In this document: one piece after another, positions 37,455-49,191 of the stretch
Layout of the letters: the number at the start of each line of letters is the position of its first letter
How positions within the stretch are numbered: the stretch's first letter is position 1
Source: Alphaproteobacteria bacterium
Lineage (GTDB): Bacteria; Pseudomonadota; Alphaproteobacteria; Rhodospirillales; Rhodospirillaceae
DNA length: 64,000 nt
Assembly (NCBI GenBank): GCA_003246625.1
Contig: QJZR01000013.1
Location: 217,785 to 281,784, forward strand
Direction: 5' to 3'
The notes under the pieces: generated by a model
The model's database searches: none
Told to the model about the DNA's origin: nothing
What the model saw: the letters and a program-made list of their open reading frames with translations, nothing else
Translations under genes and position numbers: made by a program

Positions 37455-37487
37455 TTGTCACAAAACCATAACCGTCCATTCACAAAT
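37455..37487 (+). promoter_or_regulatory. Candidate Pho box upstream of pstS
   Basis: Three 11-base phased units can be read: TTGTCACAAAA, CCATAACCGTC, CATTCACAAAT. The first and third resemble the CTGTCAT/C-AAAA direct repeats bound by PhoB; the middle one is poor. It lies about 105 bases before pstS, and phoB is in the same operon, so autoregulation is expected. Confidence 0.55.
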
Positions 37488-37593
37488 GAGTCGCCGTCCC
37501 CGGGTACCTTGGCCCTGCGGTCGGGCCGGAGGTAGGGCCTGCCGCAAAAGGTTTTTCGATATTCGCAACCCCCTCTGACCGGAGGCATTAGCC

Positions 37594-38631
37594 GTGATGA
37601 AACGTACCCTTGCCATCGCCGCCGTCGCGACGGTCGCTTTCGCCGGAGCGGCGGAAGCCCGCGACCAGATCCGTATCGTCGGATCGTCGACGGTGTTCCC
37701 GTTCGCGTCCAAGGTCGTCGAGCAGTTCGGCAAGACCACCAAGTTCAAGACCCCGGTGATCGAATCCACCGGGTCCGGTGGCGGTTTCAAGCTGTTCTGC
37801 GCCGGCGTCGGCGTCGACCATCCCGACATCACCAACGCCTCGCGCGCGATCAAGTCCTCCGAGGTCGAGACCTGCGCCAAGAACGGCGTGACCAAGATCA
37901 CCGAAATCGTCATCGGCTTTGACGGCATCGTCGTCGCCAACGCCAAGAACGGTGCGGCCTTCGACGTGTCGCGCAAGGACCTGTACCTGGCCCTGGCCAA
38001 GACCGTTCCGGATCCGAAGGGCGGCGACAAGCTGATCCCCAACCCCTACAAGACCTGGAAGGACGTGAACGCGTCGCTTCCGGCCAACCCGATCGAAGTG
38101 CTGGGCCCGCCGCCCACCTCGGGCACCCGTGACGCCTTCACCGAGTTGGTGATGGACCACGGCTGCGAGGCCTATCCCTTCATCAAGGCGATGGCCAAGA
38201 CCGACAAGAAGGCGTTCAAGGCCGCCTGCCAGTCGATCCGCGAGGACGGCGCCTACATCGAAGCTGGCGAGAACGACACCCTGATCGTCAACAAGCTGGT
38301 GGAAAACCCGAAGGCCCTGGGCATCTTCGGCTTCTCGTTCCTCGACCAGAACGCGGACAAGATCAAGGGCGCCCACATCGACGGCGTCGCCCCGACCTTC
38401 GAGAACATCTCCGGGAAGAAGTATCCGGTTTCCCGTCCGCTGTTCTTCTACGTCAAGGGCGCGCACGTCGGCGTGATCCCGGGGATCAAGGAATACGTCA
38501 AGGAGTTCACCTCCGAGGCCGCCATCGGTGCCGACGGCTACCTGACGCAGATCGGCCTGATCCCGCTGCCCGCCGACGCCATGAAGAAGACCTCCGAGGC
38601 CGGCAAGAGCCTGCCCGCCAACGTGAAGTAA
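37594..38631 (+). CDS. pstS: Periplasmic phosphate-binding protein PstS
   Basis: A 345-residue protein with a Sec signal peptide (MKRTLAIAAVATVAFAGAAEA). It captures inorganic phosphate for the PstCAB importer. IRIVGSSTVFPFASKVVEQFG, ESTGSGGGFKLFC and PPPTSGTRDAFTELVM form the phosphate-binding site; this is the alphaproteobacterial subtype. GGAGG (37581-37585) serves either the GTG at 37594 or the ATG at 37597. It is first in pstSCAB-phoB. Confidence 0.94.
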   Translation: MMKRTLAIAAVATVAFAGAAEARDQIRIVGSSTVFPFASKVVEQFGKTTKFKTPVIESTGSGGGFKLFCAGVGVDHPDITNASRAIKSSEVETCAKNGVTKITEIVIGFDGIVVANAKNGAAFDVSRKDLYLALAKTVPDPKGGDKLIPNPYKTWKDVNASLPANPIEVLGPPPTSGTRDAFTELVMDHGCEAYPFIKAMAKTDKKAFKAACQSIREDGAYIEAGENDTLIVNKLVENPKALGIFGFSFLDQNADKIKGAHIDGVAPTFENISGKKYPVSRPLFFYVKGAHVGVIPGIKEYVKEFTSEAAIGADGYLTQIGLIPLPADAMKKTSEAGKSLPANVK

Positions 38632-38656
38632 GCCGGGTTTCCGGTTCACGCTTCGG

Positions 38657-38684
38657 CGCCGCCGCCCGGTCGCGGGCGGCGGCG
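38657..38684 (+). terminator. Perfect 12-bp hairpin between pstS and pstC
   Basis: CGCCGCCGCCCG (38657-38668) pairs without mismatch with CGGGCGGCGGCG (38673-38684) around a GTCG tetraloop, 26 bases past the pstS stop. The tail is only GTTTCC, so partial termination or 3'-end stabilisation of a pstS-only mRNA is more likely than a full stop. Confidence 0.65.
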
Positions 38685-38800
38685 GTTTCCTGAGAAAAAC
38701 CGGGGGACCGGTCCCGGTGCGGCGTGCGCCGCGCCAAGGGAACCGATATAATCGCCCGCCGCCGGGGCCGGTCCCGGCAAATTGATGACGAGGCCCGTCG

Positions 38801-40183
38801 ATGCCGTTCAGTTTTCTGCTGCTGGTTCTGGCCGGACTTTCGGTAATCGCCTATCGTTTCGGCGTTTCCCGCGCCCGCGCCGTGGCCCCCGGGCGGCAGG
38901 CGGTCCTGCACTCCCGTCCCATGTATCACGGCCTTTACGTCGCCATCTGGTGCGGCATTCCGGCGCTGCTGGTGGCGGTGGCCTGGGTGGCGATGCAGCC
39001 GATCCTGGTCAAGGGGCTGGTGATGGGCGGCCTGCCCGACGCCTATGACGCCCTGCCCAAGGCGCGGCTGGACCTGATCTGGAACGACATCCGCAACCTT
39101 GCCCTGGGCGACGTGGTGCGCGCCGATCCCGCCCCCGAGATTCAGGCCGCGGCGGAAACCTTCCGCCGCCTGTACACGATCGGCAACGCCGCGCTGACGG
39201 TGCTGTGCCTGATCGCCGCGCCGCTGGCCGCCCGCTATGCCGTGCGCCACGTGTCGATCGACCTGCGCGCCCGCAACCGGGTCGAGGCGGCGATCACCGT
39301 CTTCCTGGTGGCCAGCTCCCTGGTCGCCATTTTCACCACCGTCGGCATCGTTCTGTCGCTGCTGTTCGAATCCCTGCGCTTCTTCGCCAAGGTGCCGGTG
39401 CTCGACTTCCTGTTCGGTCTGCACTGGAGCCCGCAAACCGCGCTGCGCGCCGACCAGGTGGGCAGTTCCGGTTCGTTCGGCGCGGTGCCGCTGTTCTCCG
39501 GCACGCTGCTGATCAGCCTGATTTCGATGCTGGTCGCGGTGCCGGTCGGCCTGATGTCGGCGATCTACATGTCGGAATACGCGCACCGGAAGTTCCGCGC
39601 CGTGGCCAAGCCGCTGCTGGAGGTTCTGGCGGGCATTCCCACCGTGGTCTACGGCTTCTTCGCCGCGTTGACCGTTGCTCCCTTCATCCGCCGCGCGGGC
39701 GAGGCGATGGGCCTGTCGGTCGCTTCGGAAAGCGCGCTCGCCGCCGGTCTGGTGATGGGGGTGATGATCATCCCCTTCGTTTCCTCGATCTCCGACGACG
39801 TGATCAATGCGGTACCCCAGGCGATGCGCGACGGCGCCTATGCGCTGGGCGCCACCAAGTCCGAGACCATCCGCAACGTGGTGGTGCCAGCCGCCCTGCC
39901 CGGCATCGTCGGCGGCGTCCTTTTGGCGGTGTCGCGCGCCATCGGCGAAACCATGATCGTGGTGATGGCCGCCGGGCTGTCCGCCAACCTGTCGTTCAAC
40001 CCGCTGGACGCGGTGACCACGGTGACGGTGCAGATCGTCACCCTGTTGACCGGCGACCAGGAATTCGACAGCGCCAAGACCCTGGCCGCCTTCGCCCTGG
40101 GTCTGGTGCTGTTCTGCGTGACCCTGGGGCTCAACGTCTTCGCCCTGCATGTGGTGCGGAAGTATAGGGAACAATATGAGTGA
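38801..40183 (+). CDS. pstC: Phosphate ABC transporter permease PstC (long form)
   Basis: An inner-membrane permease of 460 residues. A long N-terminal region (about 1-210), with membrane helices at about 5-20, 42-65 and 130-150 and an intervening periplasmic part, precedes the MetI-type core. The core EAA loop is DDVINAVPQAMRDGAYALGATKSETIRNVVVPAALPGI. Such N-terminal extensions are usual in alphaproteobacterial PstC. The ATG at 38801 has GACGAGG upstream. The stop overlaps pstA. Confidence 0.93.
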   Translation: MPFSFLLLVLAGLSVIAYRFGVSRARAVAPGRQAVLHSRPMYHGLYVAIWCGIPALLVAVAWVAMQPILVKGLVMGGLPDAYDALPKARLDLIWNDIRNLALGDVVRADPAPEIQAAAETFRRLYTIGNAALTVLCLIAAPLAARYAVRHVSIDLRARNRVEAAITVFLVASSLVAIFTTVGIVLSLLFESLRFFAKVPVLDFLFGLHWSPQTALRADQVGSSGSFGAVPLFSGTLLISLISMLVAVPVGLMSAIYMSEYAHRKFRAVAKPLLEVLAGIPTVVYGFFAALTVAPFIRRAGEAMGLSVASESALAAGLVMGVMIIPFVSSISDDVINAVPQAMRDGAYALGATKSETIRNVVVPAALPGIVGGVLLAVSRAIGETMIVVMAAGLSANLSFNPLDAVTTVTVQIVTLLTGDQEFDSAKTLAAFALGLVLFCVTLGLNVFALHVVRKYREQYE

Positions 40184-41486
40184 GATGACGATGGATACGC
40201 CGAAAGGCGGCGCGCGCACCCGCGAACGGGTGGCGGCGGGGATCGCCCGGCGCTATCGCTCCGAACGCCGCTTCCGCCTGTTCGGCCTGGTGGCGATCGT
40301 CTCCGCGCTCGCCTTCATGGCGCTGCTGTTCGTCAGCATCGTCGGCAAGGGCTATTCCGCCTTCGTGCAGACGGAAATCCGCCTGCCGATTTCCTTCGAC
40401 GTCGCGGTGATCGACCCGCAAGGCCTGCGCGACCCCGACGAGATGCGCGCCGCCAACTATGGCAAGCTCTACCGCGACGCCATCCATGGCCTGTTCCCCG
40501 GAGTGGAGAGCCGTTCCGAGCGCCGTCTGCTCAACGGCCTGGTGTCCTCCGGCGCGACCTTCGAAATCCGCGACGCTGTGTTCGCCGCGCCCGATTTGAT
40601 CGGCAAGACCCGCGAGATCTGGGTTCCCGCCTCGGACGACGTGGACATGCTGATCAAGGGGCATATCGACCGCCGCCTGCCCGAACACGAACGCCGGATG
40701 TCGGACAAGGAAATCGCCTGGATCGACGCGCTGGCCGCCGATCACCGCATCGAGACCCGCCTCAACTGGCGTTTCTTCAGCCAGGGCGACTCCCGCGAGC
40801 CGGAACTGTCGGGCATCTGGGGCGCGGTGGTGGGCTCGTTCCTCACCATGCTGGTGACCCTGGCGCTATCCTTCCCGCTGGGCGTGGCGACCGCGGTCTA
40901 TCTGGAGGAATTCGCGCCGAAGAACCGCTTCACCGACATCATCGAGGTCAACATTAACAACCTGGCGGCGATCCCCTCGATCGTCTTCGGTCTGCTCGGC
41001 CTCGCGGTGTTCCTGCAATTCTTCGGCCTGCCGCGCTCGGCGCCGGTGGTCGGCGGTCTGGTGCTGACCCTGATGACCCTGCCCACCATCATCATCGCCG
41101 CCCGCGTCTCGCTGAAGTCGGTGCCCCCCTCGATCCGCGAGGCGGCCTTGGGGCTCGGCGCCTCGAAGATGCAGATGGTGACCAACGACGTGCTGCCGCT
41201 GGCCATGCCCGGCATCCTCACCGGCACCATCATCGGCATGGGCCGCGCCCTGGGCGAGACCGCGCCGCTTCTGATGATCGGCATGGTCGCCTTCATCGTC
41301 GACGTCCCCGGCGGCTTTTCCGACCCCGCCACGGTGCTGCCGGTGCAGATCTACATCTGGGCGGATTCCGCCGAGCGCGCCTTCGTCGAGCGTACCTCGG
41401 CGGCGATCATCGTCCTGCTCAGCTTCCTTATCATCATGAACGCCGCCGCGGTTTACCTACGCAGCAAATTCGAAAGGCGGTGGTAG
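40176..41486 (+). CDS. pstA: Phosphate ABC transporter permease PstA (long form)
   Basis: A 436-residue protein. After the first helix (about 37-58) comes a periplasmic insertion of about 160 residues (DUF3333-like), then the MetI-type permease core with [32 protein letters not shown] as the EAA loop. It pairs with PstC in the membrane. The ATG at 40176 overlaps the end of pstC by 8 bases and follows AGGGAA; a further upstream ATG at 40149 lies deeper inside pstC and is less likely. Confidence 0.93.
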   Translation: MSEMTMDTPKGGARTRERVAAGIARRYRSERRFRLFGLVAIVSALAFMALLFVSIVGKGYSAFVQTEIRLPISFDVAVIDPQGLRDPDEMRAANYGKLYRDAIHGLFPGVESRSERRLLNGLVSSGATFEIRDAVFAAPDLIGKTREIWVPASDDVDMLIKGHIDRRLPEHERRMSDKEIAWIDALAADHRIETRLNWRFFSQGDSREPELSGIWGAVVGSFLTMLVTLALSFPLGVATAVYLEEFAPKNRFTDIIEVNINNLAAIPSIVFGLLGLAVFLQFFGLPRSAPVVGGLVLTLMTLPTIIIAARVSLKSVPPSIREAALGLGASKMQMVTNDVLPLAMPGILTGTIIGMGRALGETAPLLMIGMVAFIVDVPGGFSDPATVLPVQIYIWADSAERAFVERTSAAIIVLLSFLIIMNAAAVYLRSKFERRW

Positions 41487-41487
41487 A

Positions 41488-42321
41488 ATGGAGACCGCGA
41501 TCTTGCGCGACACGATGCATACCCTGTCCGATACCCACGCCCCGGAAGGAGAGGCCGCCCCGATGACGGCGAAGATCGAAGCGCGTCAGACCAACGTCCA
41601 CTACGGCGACAAGCATGCGCTGAAGGACGTCAGCCTGGACATCCGGGAAGGCGAGGTGACCTCGTTCATCGGCCCCTCGGGCTGCGGCAAGTCCACCTTC
41701 CTGCGCTGCCTCAACCGGATGAACGACACCATCGACGGCTGCCGCGTTTCCGGCACGGTGATGATGGACGGCGAGGACATCTACGATCCGAAGATCGACG
41801 TGGTGCAGCTGCGCGCCCGCGTCGGCATGGTCTTTCAGAAGCCCAATCCCTTCCCCAAGTCGATCTACGACAACATCGCCTATGGCCCGCGCATCCACGG
41901 ATTGGCGGCGAACAAGGACGAGCTGGACGAAATCGTCCTCACCAGCCTGGAGAAGGCGGGCCTGCTGGCCGAGGTCAAGGACCGCATGGAGGCGCCGGGC
42001 ACCGGGCTTTCCGGCGGTCAGCAGCAGCGCCTGTGCATCGCCCGCGCCATCGCGGTCAGTCCCGAGGTGATCCTGATGGACGAACCCTGCTCGGCCCTGG
42101 ACCCCATCGCCACCGCGAAGATCGAGGAACTGATCGACGAACTGCGCGAGAACTTCACCATCGTCATCGTCACCCATTCGATGCAGCAGGCGGCGCGGGT
42201 TTCGCAGCGCACCGCCTTTTTCCATCTGGGCGAACTGATCGAGGTGGGCGACACCGAACAGATTTTCACCAACCCCAAGCACAAGCTGACGCAGGGGTAC
42301 ATCACCGGCCGCTTCGGTTGA
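41488..42321 (+). CDS. pstB: Phosphate ABC transporter ATP-binding protein PstB
   Basis: A 277-residue ATPase powering phosphate import. It has Walker [10 protein letters not shown], the PstB-typical [26 protein letters not shown]-loop region, signature LSGGQQQRL, Walker [17 protein letters not shown] and the switch His in [13 protein letters not shown]. The start at 41488 lies one base after the pstA stop region; the ATG at 41563, nearer the usual PstB N-terminus, is an alternative. The next gene is phoB, 16 bases on. Confidence 0.95.
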   Translation: METAILRDTMHTLSDTHAPEGEAAPMTAKIEARQTNVHYGDKHALKDVSLDIREGEVTSFIGPSGCGKSTFLRCLNRMNDTIDGCRVSGTVMMDGEDIYDPKIDVVQLRARVGMVFQKPNPFPKSIYDNIAYGPRIHGLAANKDELDEIVLTSLEKAGLLAEVKDRMEAPGTGLSGGQQQRLCIARAIAVSPEVILMDEPCSALDPIATAKIEELIDELRENFTIVIVTHSMQQAARVSQRTAFFHLGELIEVGDTEQIFTNPKHKLTQGYITGRFG

Positions 42322-42337
42322 CGGAGGACCCAACGCA

Positions 42338-43069
<732 letters not shown>

Positions 43070-43089
43070 GGTTTCCGAAACTGTTGCAT

Positions 43090-43123
43090 CCCGGGGTTGC
43101 GCTTGCGCCGCCCCGGGTTTTTT
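43090..43123 (+). terminator. Rho-independent terminator after phoB
   Basis: CCCGGGG (43090-43096) pairs with CCCCGGG (43111-43117), followed directly by TTTTTT. It ends the pst-pho operon 20 bases after the phoB stop. Confidence 0.85.
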
Positions 43124-43194
43124 CGTGCCGCCGCTTCCCTGCCGGAACGATTTGATTTAGCTTGAAGATCGTTACGCAAGAGTGGTGGACCGCC

Positions 43195-44604
<1,410 letters not shown>

Positions 44605-44747
44605 ATTCTTTCGCGGCGGCCGTCTGGAACGGCTTTCCGCGTTGCCGCCGCCAATGGACGGGAAGCCCGAGGCAAAACCGTCATGACCGGGCTGTCCCGG
44701 TCATCCACGAGTTGTCGTTTCCAATGGGCGATAAAGCAAAACGCGGG

Positions 44748-44768
44748 CCCCCGGCACAAGGCCGGGGG
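44748..44768. terminator. Hairpin between the convergent sigma54-regulator and apt genes
   Basis: CCCCCGGC (44748-44755) pairs with GCCGGGGG (44761-44768) around ACAAG. Neither side carries a long T-run, though AAAGCAAAA on the left would read as U-rich for the leftward apt transcript. The rest of the 222-base gap shows no gene. Confidence 0.45.
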
Positions 44769-44826
44769 TGACGAAACGAGGGAGGCCCCGCCTGGTCGGC
44801 GTCTTCGGAACCGGCGTGTCCGCCGT

Positions 44827-45348
44827 TTATTCGTCGTAGCTGGCCAGGGAAATGCAGGGGAAATCCAGCTTCTTCCGGCCTTCCAGGAACGACAGCTCCA
44901 GGATGGTGGCGGCGCCCACCACCTCGCCCCCCACCTTGCGGATCAGGTCCGCCGCGGCGCGCATGGTGCCGCCGGTGGCGAGAAGGTCGTCGAGGATGAC
45001 GACGCGGGCGCCGGGCTTCACCGCGTCGGCCTGGATCTCGATGGTGTCCGAACCGTATTCCAGGTCGTACTGATAGGGGATGGTCTTCCCCGGCAGCTTG
45101 CCCTTCTTGCGGACCATGAAGAACCCGGACCCCAGCTTCAGGGCCAAGGGCGCGGAAACCAGGAAGCCGCGGGATTCGATCCCCGCCAGGGTGTCGGGGT
45201 TCCAGGCGCGCACCAGATGGGCCAAGCGGCCCATGGTGATCTGCCAGGCCTCGGCGTTGGCGAGAAGGGTGGAGATGTCATAAAACAGGATGCCGGGTTT
45301 CGGGAAATCCGGGACCGAGCGGATGTACTGCTTGATGTCGACGTCCAT
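44827..45348 (-). CDS. apt: Adenine phosphoribosyltransferase
   Basis: A 173-residue salvage enzyme making AMP from adenine and PRPP. The PRPP loop is [14 protein letters not shown], the N-terminal [14 protein letters not shown] and the [21 protein letters not shown] segment are typical, and the flexible-loop KLPG is present. The ATG at 45348, preceded by GGGG and starting MDVDIKQYI, is chosen over a longer frame that adds 16 uncharacteristic residues. Confidence 0.95.
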   Translation of the reverse strand: MDVDIKQYIRSVPDFPKPGILFYDISTLLANAEAWQITMGRLAHLVRAWNPDTLAGIESRGFLVSAPLALKLGSGFFMVRKKGKLPGKTIPYQYDLEYGSDTIEIQADAVKPGARVVILDDLLATGGTMRAAADLIRKVGGEVVGAATILELSFLEGRKKLDFPCISLASYDE

Positions 45349-45581
45349 TTCGCCCCCCCAGGCGTTCTTTGACGGTTTTCCACACGGCGTGGACAACTCC
45401 TCAGGAACAATAAAGAAAACCGGCGGCGGCGCAAGATGGCGTCGTCGTTTCGAAGGGATTTCAGGGCCCGGTTGGGCGGTTCGCGAAGGGGCCTTCGCGC
45501 GGCGCGGGGCGGCGCCCCCTCCCTTGGGGCGGGAAAACCGCGCGGCTTTGCACCCAGGAAACCCGGGCGATGCGGATTTTT

Positions 45582-45610
45582 TTGGATTGCCCCGGATAAA
45601 TGGCTATAGT
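45582..45610 (+). promoter_or_regulatory. Promoter of the DUF2336 gene
   Basis: TTGGAT (45582-45587) and TATAGT (45605-45610) are separated by 17 bases, about 60 bases before the start codon. The 322-base gap between the divergent apt and DUF2336 genes contains this, the apt promoter region, and nothing else I recognise. Confidence 0.5.
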
Positions 45611-45670
45611 GTTCAATGCACAGGGTGTTCGCCTTTGGGTGGCGGACCGGGTAGGGGAGTGTCCGCGGGG

Positions 45671-46795
45671 ATGACTGAGACCCGCCTGACCGAGAACGAC
45701 GTTCACAAGCTGTTGGCCGATCCTTCCGGGGAAACCCGCGCGGAAACCGCCGCCAAGCTTGCGATTCAGTTCGATCAGGGAAACCTCTCGCCGTCCGAGC
45801 GCGCGATGGCGGAGCAAATCTTCCGCATCATGGTCAAGGACGCCGAGGTTCGCGTGCGCGAGGCCCTGGCGATCAACCTGAAGGAAAACCCCAACGTTCC
45901 CCACGACGTCGCGATGACCCTCGCCAAGGACGTCGATCAGGTGGCGTTGCCGGTGCTTCTGTTCAGCGAGATCCTCTCCGACGAGGACCTGGTTCAGATC
46001 GTGCGGTCGCAGGACCCGGTGAAGCAGAAGGCCATCGCCGGACGCGCCCGGGTTTCCGCCGCCGTCGCCGATGCGATCGTCGAGGACGCCGACAAGGAGG
46101 CGGTGGTCGCCCTGGTCGCCAACGAAGGCGCCGAGCTGAGCGAAAAATCCCTCGACAAGGTGATCGACAAGTTCGGCGAGGACGAGGCCGTGCAGAAGCC
46201 GATGGTGCAGCGTTCGGCGCTGCCGGTGACCATCGTCGAGCGCCTGGTCCACAAGGTTTCGGAAAACCTGCGCGACCATCTGCTGACCCATCACGAAATG
46301 CCGCCGTCGATGGCCGCCGACCTGATTCTGCAAGCGCGGGAACGGGCGACCATCGGCCTGTCTACCTCTTCCTCCGAGGACGACGTGGAACGCTTGGTCA
46401 ACCAGCTTTACGACAACGGTCGCCTGACCCCGTCGATCATTCTGCGCGCGTTGTGCATGGGCGACATCAAGTTCTTCGAATACGCGATGGCGCGCCGCGT
46501 CGGCATTCCGGTGATGAATGCCCGCATGCTGATTCACGATTCCGGCGACCTCGGCCTCGACGGCGTTTATCTCAAGTCGGGGATGCCGCGGAACTTCTAT
46601 CCGGCGGTGAAAGCGGCGATCTCCGTCGCCAAGGAAATGAGCTACGACGGCGAACCGGGCGACCGCGAACGCTATGCCCGGCGGATGCTGGAACGCGTGC
46701 TGACCCAGTACGGCGACCTGGGCGTCGATTTCGACAACGACGACCTGGAATACCTGCTGACCAAGATGAACGGTCTGCCCGCCACCTCGCACTGA
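45671..46795 (+). CDS. DUF2336-domain protein
   Basis: A 374-residue, mostly helical, acidic cytoplasmic protein. It has HEAT-like repeated helices (for example MVKDAEVRVREALAINLKENPNVP and VALPVLLFSEILSDEDLVQIVRSQDP), which is the pattern of DUF2336 proteins common in Rhodospirillales and relatives. No catalytic motif is visible; a protein-interaction scaffold is likely. It is monocistronic, with its own promoter and terminator. The function is unknown. Confidence 0.82.
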   Translation: MTETRLTENDVHKLLADPSGETRAETAAKLAIQFDQGNLSPSERAMAEQIFRIMVKDAEVRVREALAINLKENPNVPHDVAMTLAKDVDQVALPVLLFSEILSDEDLVQIVRSQDPVKQKAIAGRARVSAAVADAIVEDADKEAVVALVANEGAELSEKSLDKVIDKFGEDEAVQKPMVQRSALPVTIVERLVHKVSENLRDHLLTHHEMPPSMAADLILQARERATIGLSTSSSEDDVERLVNQLYDNGRLTPSIILRALCMGDIKFFEYAMARRVGIPVMNARMLIHDSGDLGLDGVYLKSGMPRNFYPAVKAAISVAKEMSYDGEPGDRERYARRMLERVLTQYGDLGVDFDNDDLEYLLTKMNGLPATSH

Positions 46796-46816
46796 ACCGC
46801 GTTTTCAGCGGCCATG

Positions 46817-46852
46817 AAAAAAGCGCCGGACAAATCGTCCGGCGCTTTTTTT
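46817..46852. terminator. Bidirectional terminator between the DUF2336 gene and tRNA-Pro
   Basis: GCGCCGGAC (46823-46831) pairs with GTCCGGCGC (46837-46845). Six A's flank the left side and seven T's the right, so it can stop both the rightward DUF2336 transcript and the leftward tRNA transcript. Confidence 0.85.
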
Positions 46853-46859
46853 CGTGCCA

Positions 46860-46936
46860 TGGTCGGAGTGAGTGGATTCGAACCACCGGCCCCTGCCTCC
46901 CGAAGACAGTGCTCTACCAGGCTGAGCTACACTCCG
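46860..46936 (-). tRNA. tRNA-Pro (anticodon CGG)
   Basis: On the minus strand the cloverleaf is acceptor CGGAGTG/CACTCCG, D-arm GCTC-AGCCTGGT-AGAGC, anticodon stem CTGTC/GGCAG around loop TTCGGGA (anticodon CGG), and T-arm GGTGG-TTCGAAT-CCACT. It ends in an encoded discriminator A plus CCA. It decodes CCG, a frequent proline codon in this G+C-rich genome. Confidence 0.95.
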
Positions 46937-46999
46937 TCCCTTGGCCGAGGCCGGGTTTATACGATGCCGCCCGGGTCGTGTCCAGCGCTTTTTTGGGTT

Positions 47000-48025
47000 T
47001 CAGAACGCCCGTTCGATGCAGAAGTCGACGATCCGCAACATCGCGGATTTCATGGGGCTTTCCGGGAAGATGGCGAGCGCGTCGCGGGCGCGGTCGCCAT
47101 AGTGGCGGGCGCGCTTCACGGTGTCGTCGAGGGCGCCGTGGCGGGTCATCAGCCCCTGCGCGCGGGCCAGGTCGGCGCCGCCCGCGTCCTGCTCCAGTTC
47201 CTCCATCGTCCGCCGCCAGAAGGCGCGTTCCTCGGCGTCGCCGCGACGGAAGGCCAGGATCACCGGCAGGGTGATCTTGCCCTCGCGGAAGTCGTCGCCC
47301 ACCGTCTTGCCCAGCTTTTCCTGCGCCGCGGAATAGTCGAGGACGTCGTCGATCAGCTGGAAGGCGATACCCAGGTTCTGGCCGTACTGTTCCAGCGCCT
47401 TTTCCTCGGGCGCCGGACGTTCGGCGATCACCGCGCCGATCTGGCAGGCGGCGGCGAACAGGCGGGCGGTCTTGGACTCGATGACCTCCAGATAGGCGGC
47501 CTCGTCGGTTTCGGTGTCGTTGGCGGTGGTCAGCTGCAACACCTCGCCCTCGGCGATGATCGACGAGGCGCGGGAAAGAATCTCCATCACCCGCAGCGAG
47601 CCGTCCTCGACCATCAGTTCGAAGGAGCGGCTGAACAGGAAGTCGCCGACCAGCACGCTGGCCTGGTTGCCCCACACCGCGTTGGCCGAGGCCTGGCCGC
47701 GCCGCAGGTCGCTTTCGTCGACCACGTCGTCGTGCAGCAGGGTGGCGGTATGGATGAATTCGACGCAGGCGGCCAAAAGCACTTGCCGCGCCCCGGTGGC
47801 GCCGCACAGCCGGGCCGAGGCCAGGGTCAGCATCGGCCGCAGCCGCTTGCCGCCCGAGGCGACAAGGTGGCCGGCCAGTTGCGGAATCAGGGCCACCGGG
47901 CTTTGCATGCGCGCGACGATGGTGCGGTTGACCGCTTCCAGGTCGTCGGCGACCAGACGGTGCAATTCCTCGAACGCGGAGGACGAAGGGTTGCGGCCGG
48001 AGGACAGATTGACGACGTTGGACAC
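47000..48025 (-). CDS. Trans-polyprenyl diphosphate synthase (octaprenyl/decaprenyl type)
   Basis: A 341-residue enzyme that elongates isoprenoid diphosphates, most likely for the ubiquinone side chain. The first aspartate-rich motif is LLHDDVVDESD, the second is FQLIDDVLDYSA, and GGKRLRPML binds IPP. DDFREGKITLPVI is typical of IspB-like enzymes. The start is a GTG at 48025. The chain length cannot be read from the sequence with certainty. It diverges from the TrmN6-like gene. Confidence 0.9.
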   Translation of the reverse strand: MSNVVNLSSGRNPSSSAFEELHRLVADDLEAVNRTIVARMQSPVALIPQLAGHLVASGGKRLRPMLTLASARLCGATGARQVLLAACVEFIHTATLLHDDVVDESDLRRGQASANAVWGNQASVLVGDFLFSRSFELMVEDGSLRVMEILSRASSIIAEGEVLQLTTANDTETDEAAYLEVIESKTARLFAAACQIGAVIAERPAPEEKALEQYGQNLGIAFQLIDDVLDYSAAQEKLGKTVGDDFREGKITLPVILAFRRGDAEERAFWRRTMEELEQDAGGADLARAQGLMTRHGALDDTVKRARHYGDRARDALAIFPESPMKSAMLRIVDFCIERAF

Positions 48026-48138
48026 CGCATCACCCGCATCTGCAAGGGGTTAACAAGAGATGATGCAGAATACGGGCCGCTTTCCGCTTCGGTCAAGCCG
48101 GGTTCGCAGGGAAAGAGAAGCGCGCTATCATCCGCGCC

Positions 48139-48888
48139 ATGGATGACGGCGAAATCAGCGAGGATGGCCTTCTCGGCGGGCGGGTGCGTTTGTTGCAGCC
48201 GGCGGCGGGGTATCGCGCGGCGGTGGACCCGGTGTTGCTGGCCGCCGCGGTGCGCGCGCCGCGCGGCGGACGGGCGCTCGACCTGGGGTGCGGCACCGGC
48301 GCGGCGGCGCTGTGTCTGGCGGCGCGGCGGCCCGACCTGACGGTTCGCGGGGTGGAGCGGCAGGCGGAGTACGCCGATCTGGCGCGCCGCTCGGCGGCGT
48401 TGTCCGGCCTGGCCGAGCGGGTGACGGTGGCCGACGGCGATATCCGCGACTTCGGCGGGGACGGCGGATTCGACGCCGTCATCGCCAATCCGCCCTATTT
48501 CAACGGCGGCAGCCGCGCCCCCGACGCGGGTCGCGCCGCCGCCCACCACCTGGACGCGGCGGAGGACGTGGCGGACTGGATCGCCGCCGCCGCCCGTTGT
48601 TTGCGGCCGGGGGGCGAATTCGTCCTGATCTATCCGGCGGAGCGTTTGGGCGAGGTGCTGACCGGTCTGTCCGCGCGGTTCGGCGCGGCGCAGGCGATTC
48701 CCCTGTGGCCGAAGGCGGAGCGCCCGGCGAAGCGGGTGCTGGTGCGGGCGTTGCTGGGGCGGAAGACGCCGTTCGTCCTGCTGCCCGGCGTGGTGCTGCA
48801 CGCGGCGGACGGCGGTTATACCGGCGCGGCGCAACGCCTGCTGCGCGACGCGGCGGGATTGGACGAGGTGATGGAGTCTCCACGATGA
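48139..48888 (+). CDS. TrmN6-like SAM-dependent methyltransferase
   Basis: A 249-residue enzyme related to tRNA1(Val) adenine-37 N6-methyltransferase. SAM motif I is ALDLGCGTGAAALCLA and the N6-adenine catalytic motif is ANPPYFNGG. The N-terminal LLGGRVRLLQPAAGYRAAVDPVLLAAAV is typical of this group. The RNA target is inferred from the family only. The stop overlaps a small downstream gene (ATGA). Confidence 0.88.
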   Translation: MDDGEISEDGLLGGRVRLLQPAAGYRAAVDPVLLAAAVRAPRGGRALDLGCGTGAAALCLAARRPDLTVRGVERQAEYADLARRSAALSGLAERVTVADGDIRDFGGDGGFDAVIANPPYFNGGSRAPDAGRAAAHHLDAAEDVADWIAAAARCLRPGGEFVLIYPAERLGEVLTGLSARFGAAQAIPLWPKAERPAKRVLVRALLGRKTPFVLLPGVVLHAADGGYTGAAQRLLRDAAGLDEVMESPR

Positions 48889-49097
48889 CGAAGCTGTTGG
48901 TGCTGGCGGTGCTGTTGGCCGCCGCCTGGATGGTGTTCCGCCGCAAGGCGGGCGGGCAGGGGGGCGCGTCCGGCGCCGCCGCCCCCACACCCGGGCCGCA
49001 AACCCTGGAACGCTGCCCGATCTGCGGGGTTTATCTGCTGCCCGGCGCGGGGAAGGCCTGCGAGCGGCCGGAATGTCCGCACCGGCGGAAGTCATAA
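48885..49097 (+). CDS. Small membrane-anchored Cys-motif protein (PP0621-like)
   Basis: A 70-residue protein with one N-terminal membrane helix ([16 protein letters not shown]), a flexible Gly/Ala/Pro linker and a C-terminal [23 protein letters not shown] segment that may bind zinc. This arrangement resembles the PP0621 family of unknown function. It overlaps the methyltransferase gene by 4 bases and precedes glyQ by 94 bases. Confidence 0.7.
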   Translation: MTKLLVLAVLLAAAWMVFRRKAGGQGGASGAAAPTPGPQTLERCPICGVYLLPGAGKACERPECPHRRKS

Positions 49098-49191
49098 AAA
49101 TGCCGCGAAACGCCGCCGCCCCACCCGCTTCATCTTGACCGTCCGGGGCCACCCCGTTAGGTTTTCAGCACGTTTCTTACCTGATTTTTTG

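Noticed and set aside
36838..37479. Longer YgjV-family start at 37479
   Set aside because: It adds about 39 arginine/proline-rich residues and runs through the Pho-box region. The GTG at 37362 fits the family start better.
43162..43194. TTG start for the sigma54 regulator
   Set aside because: It adds eleven residues before the receiver domain without a ribosome site. The ATG at 43195 starts next to the conserved domain.
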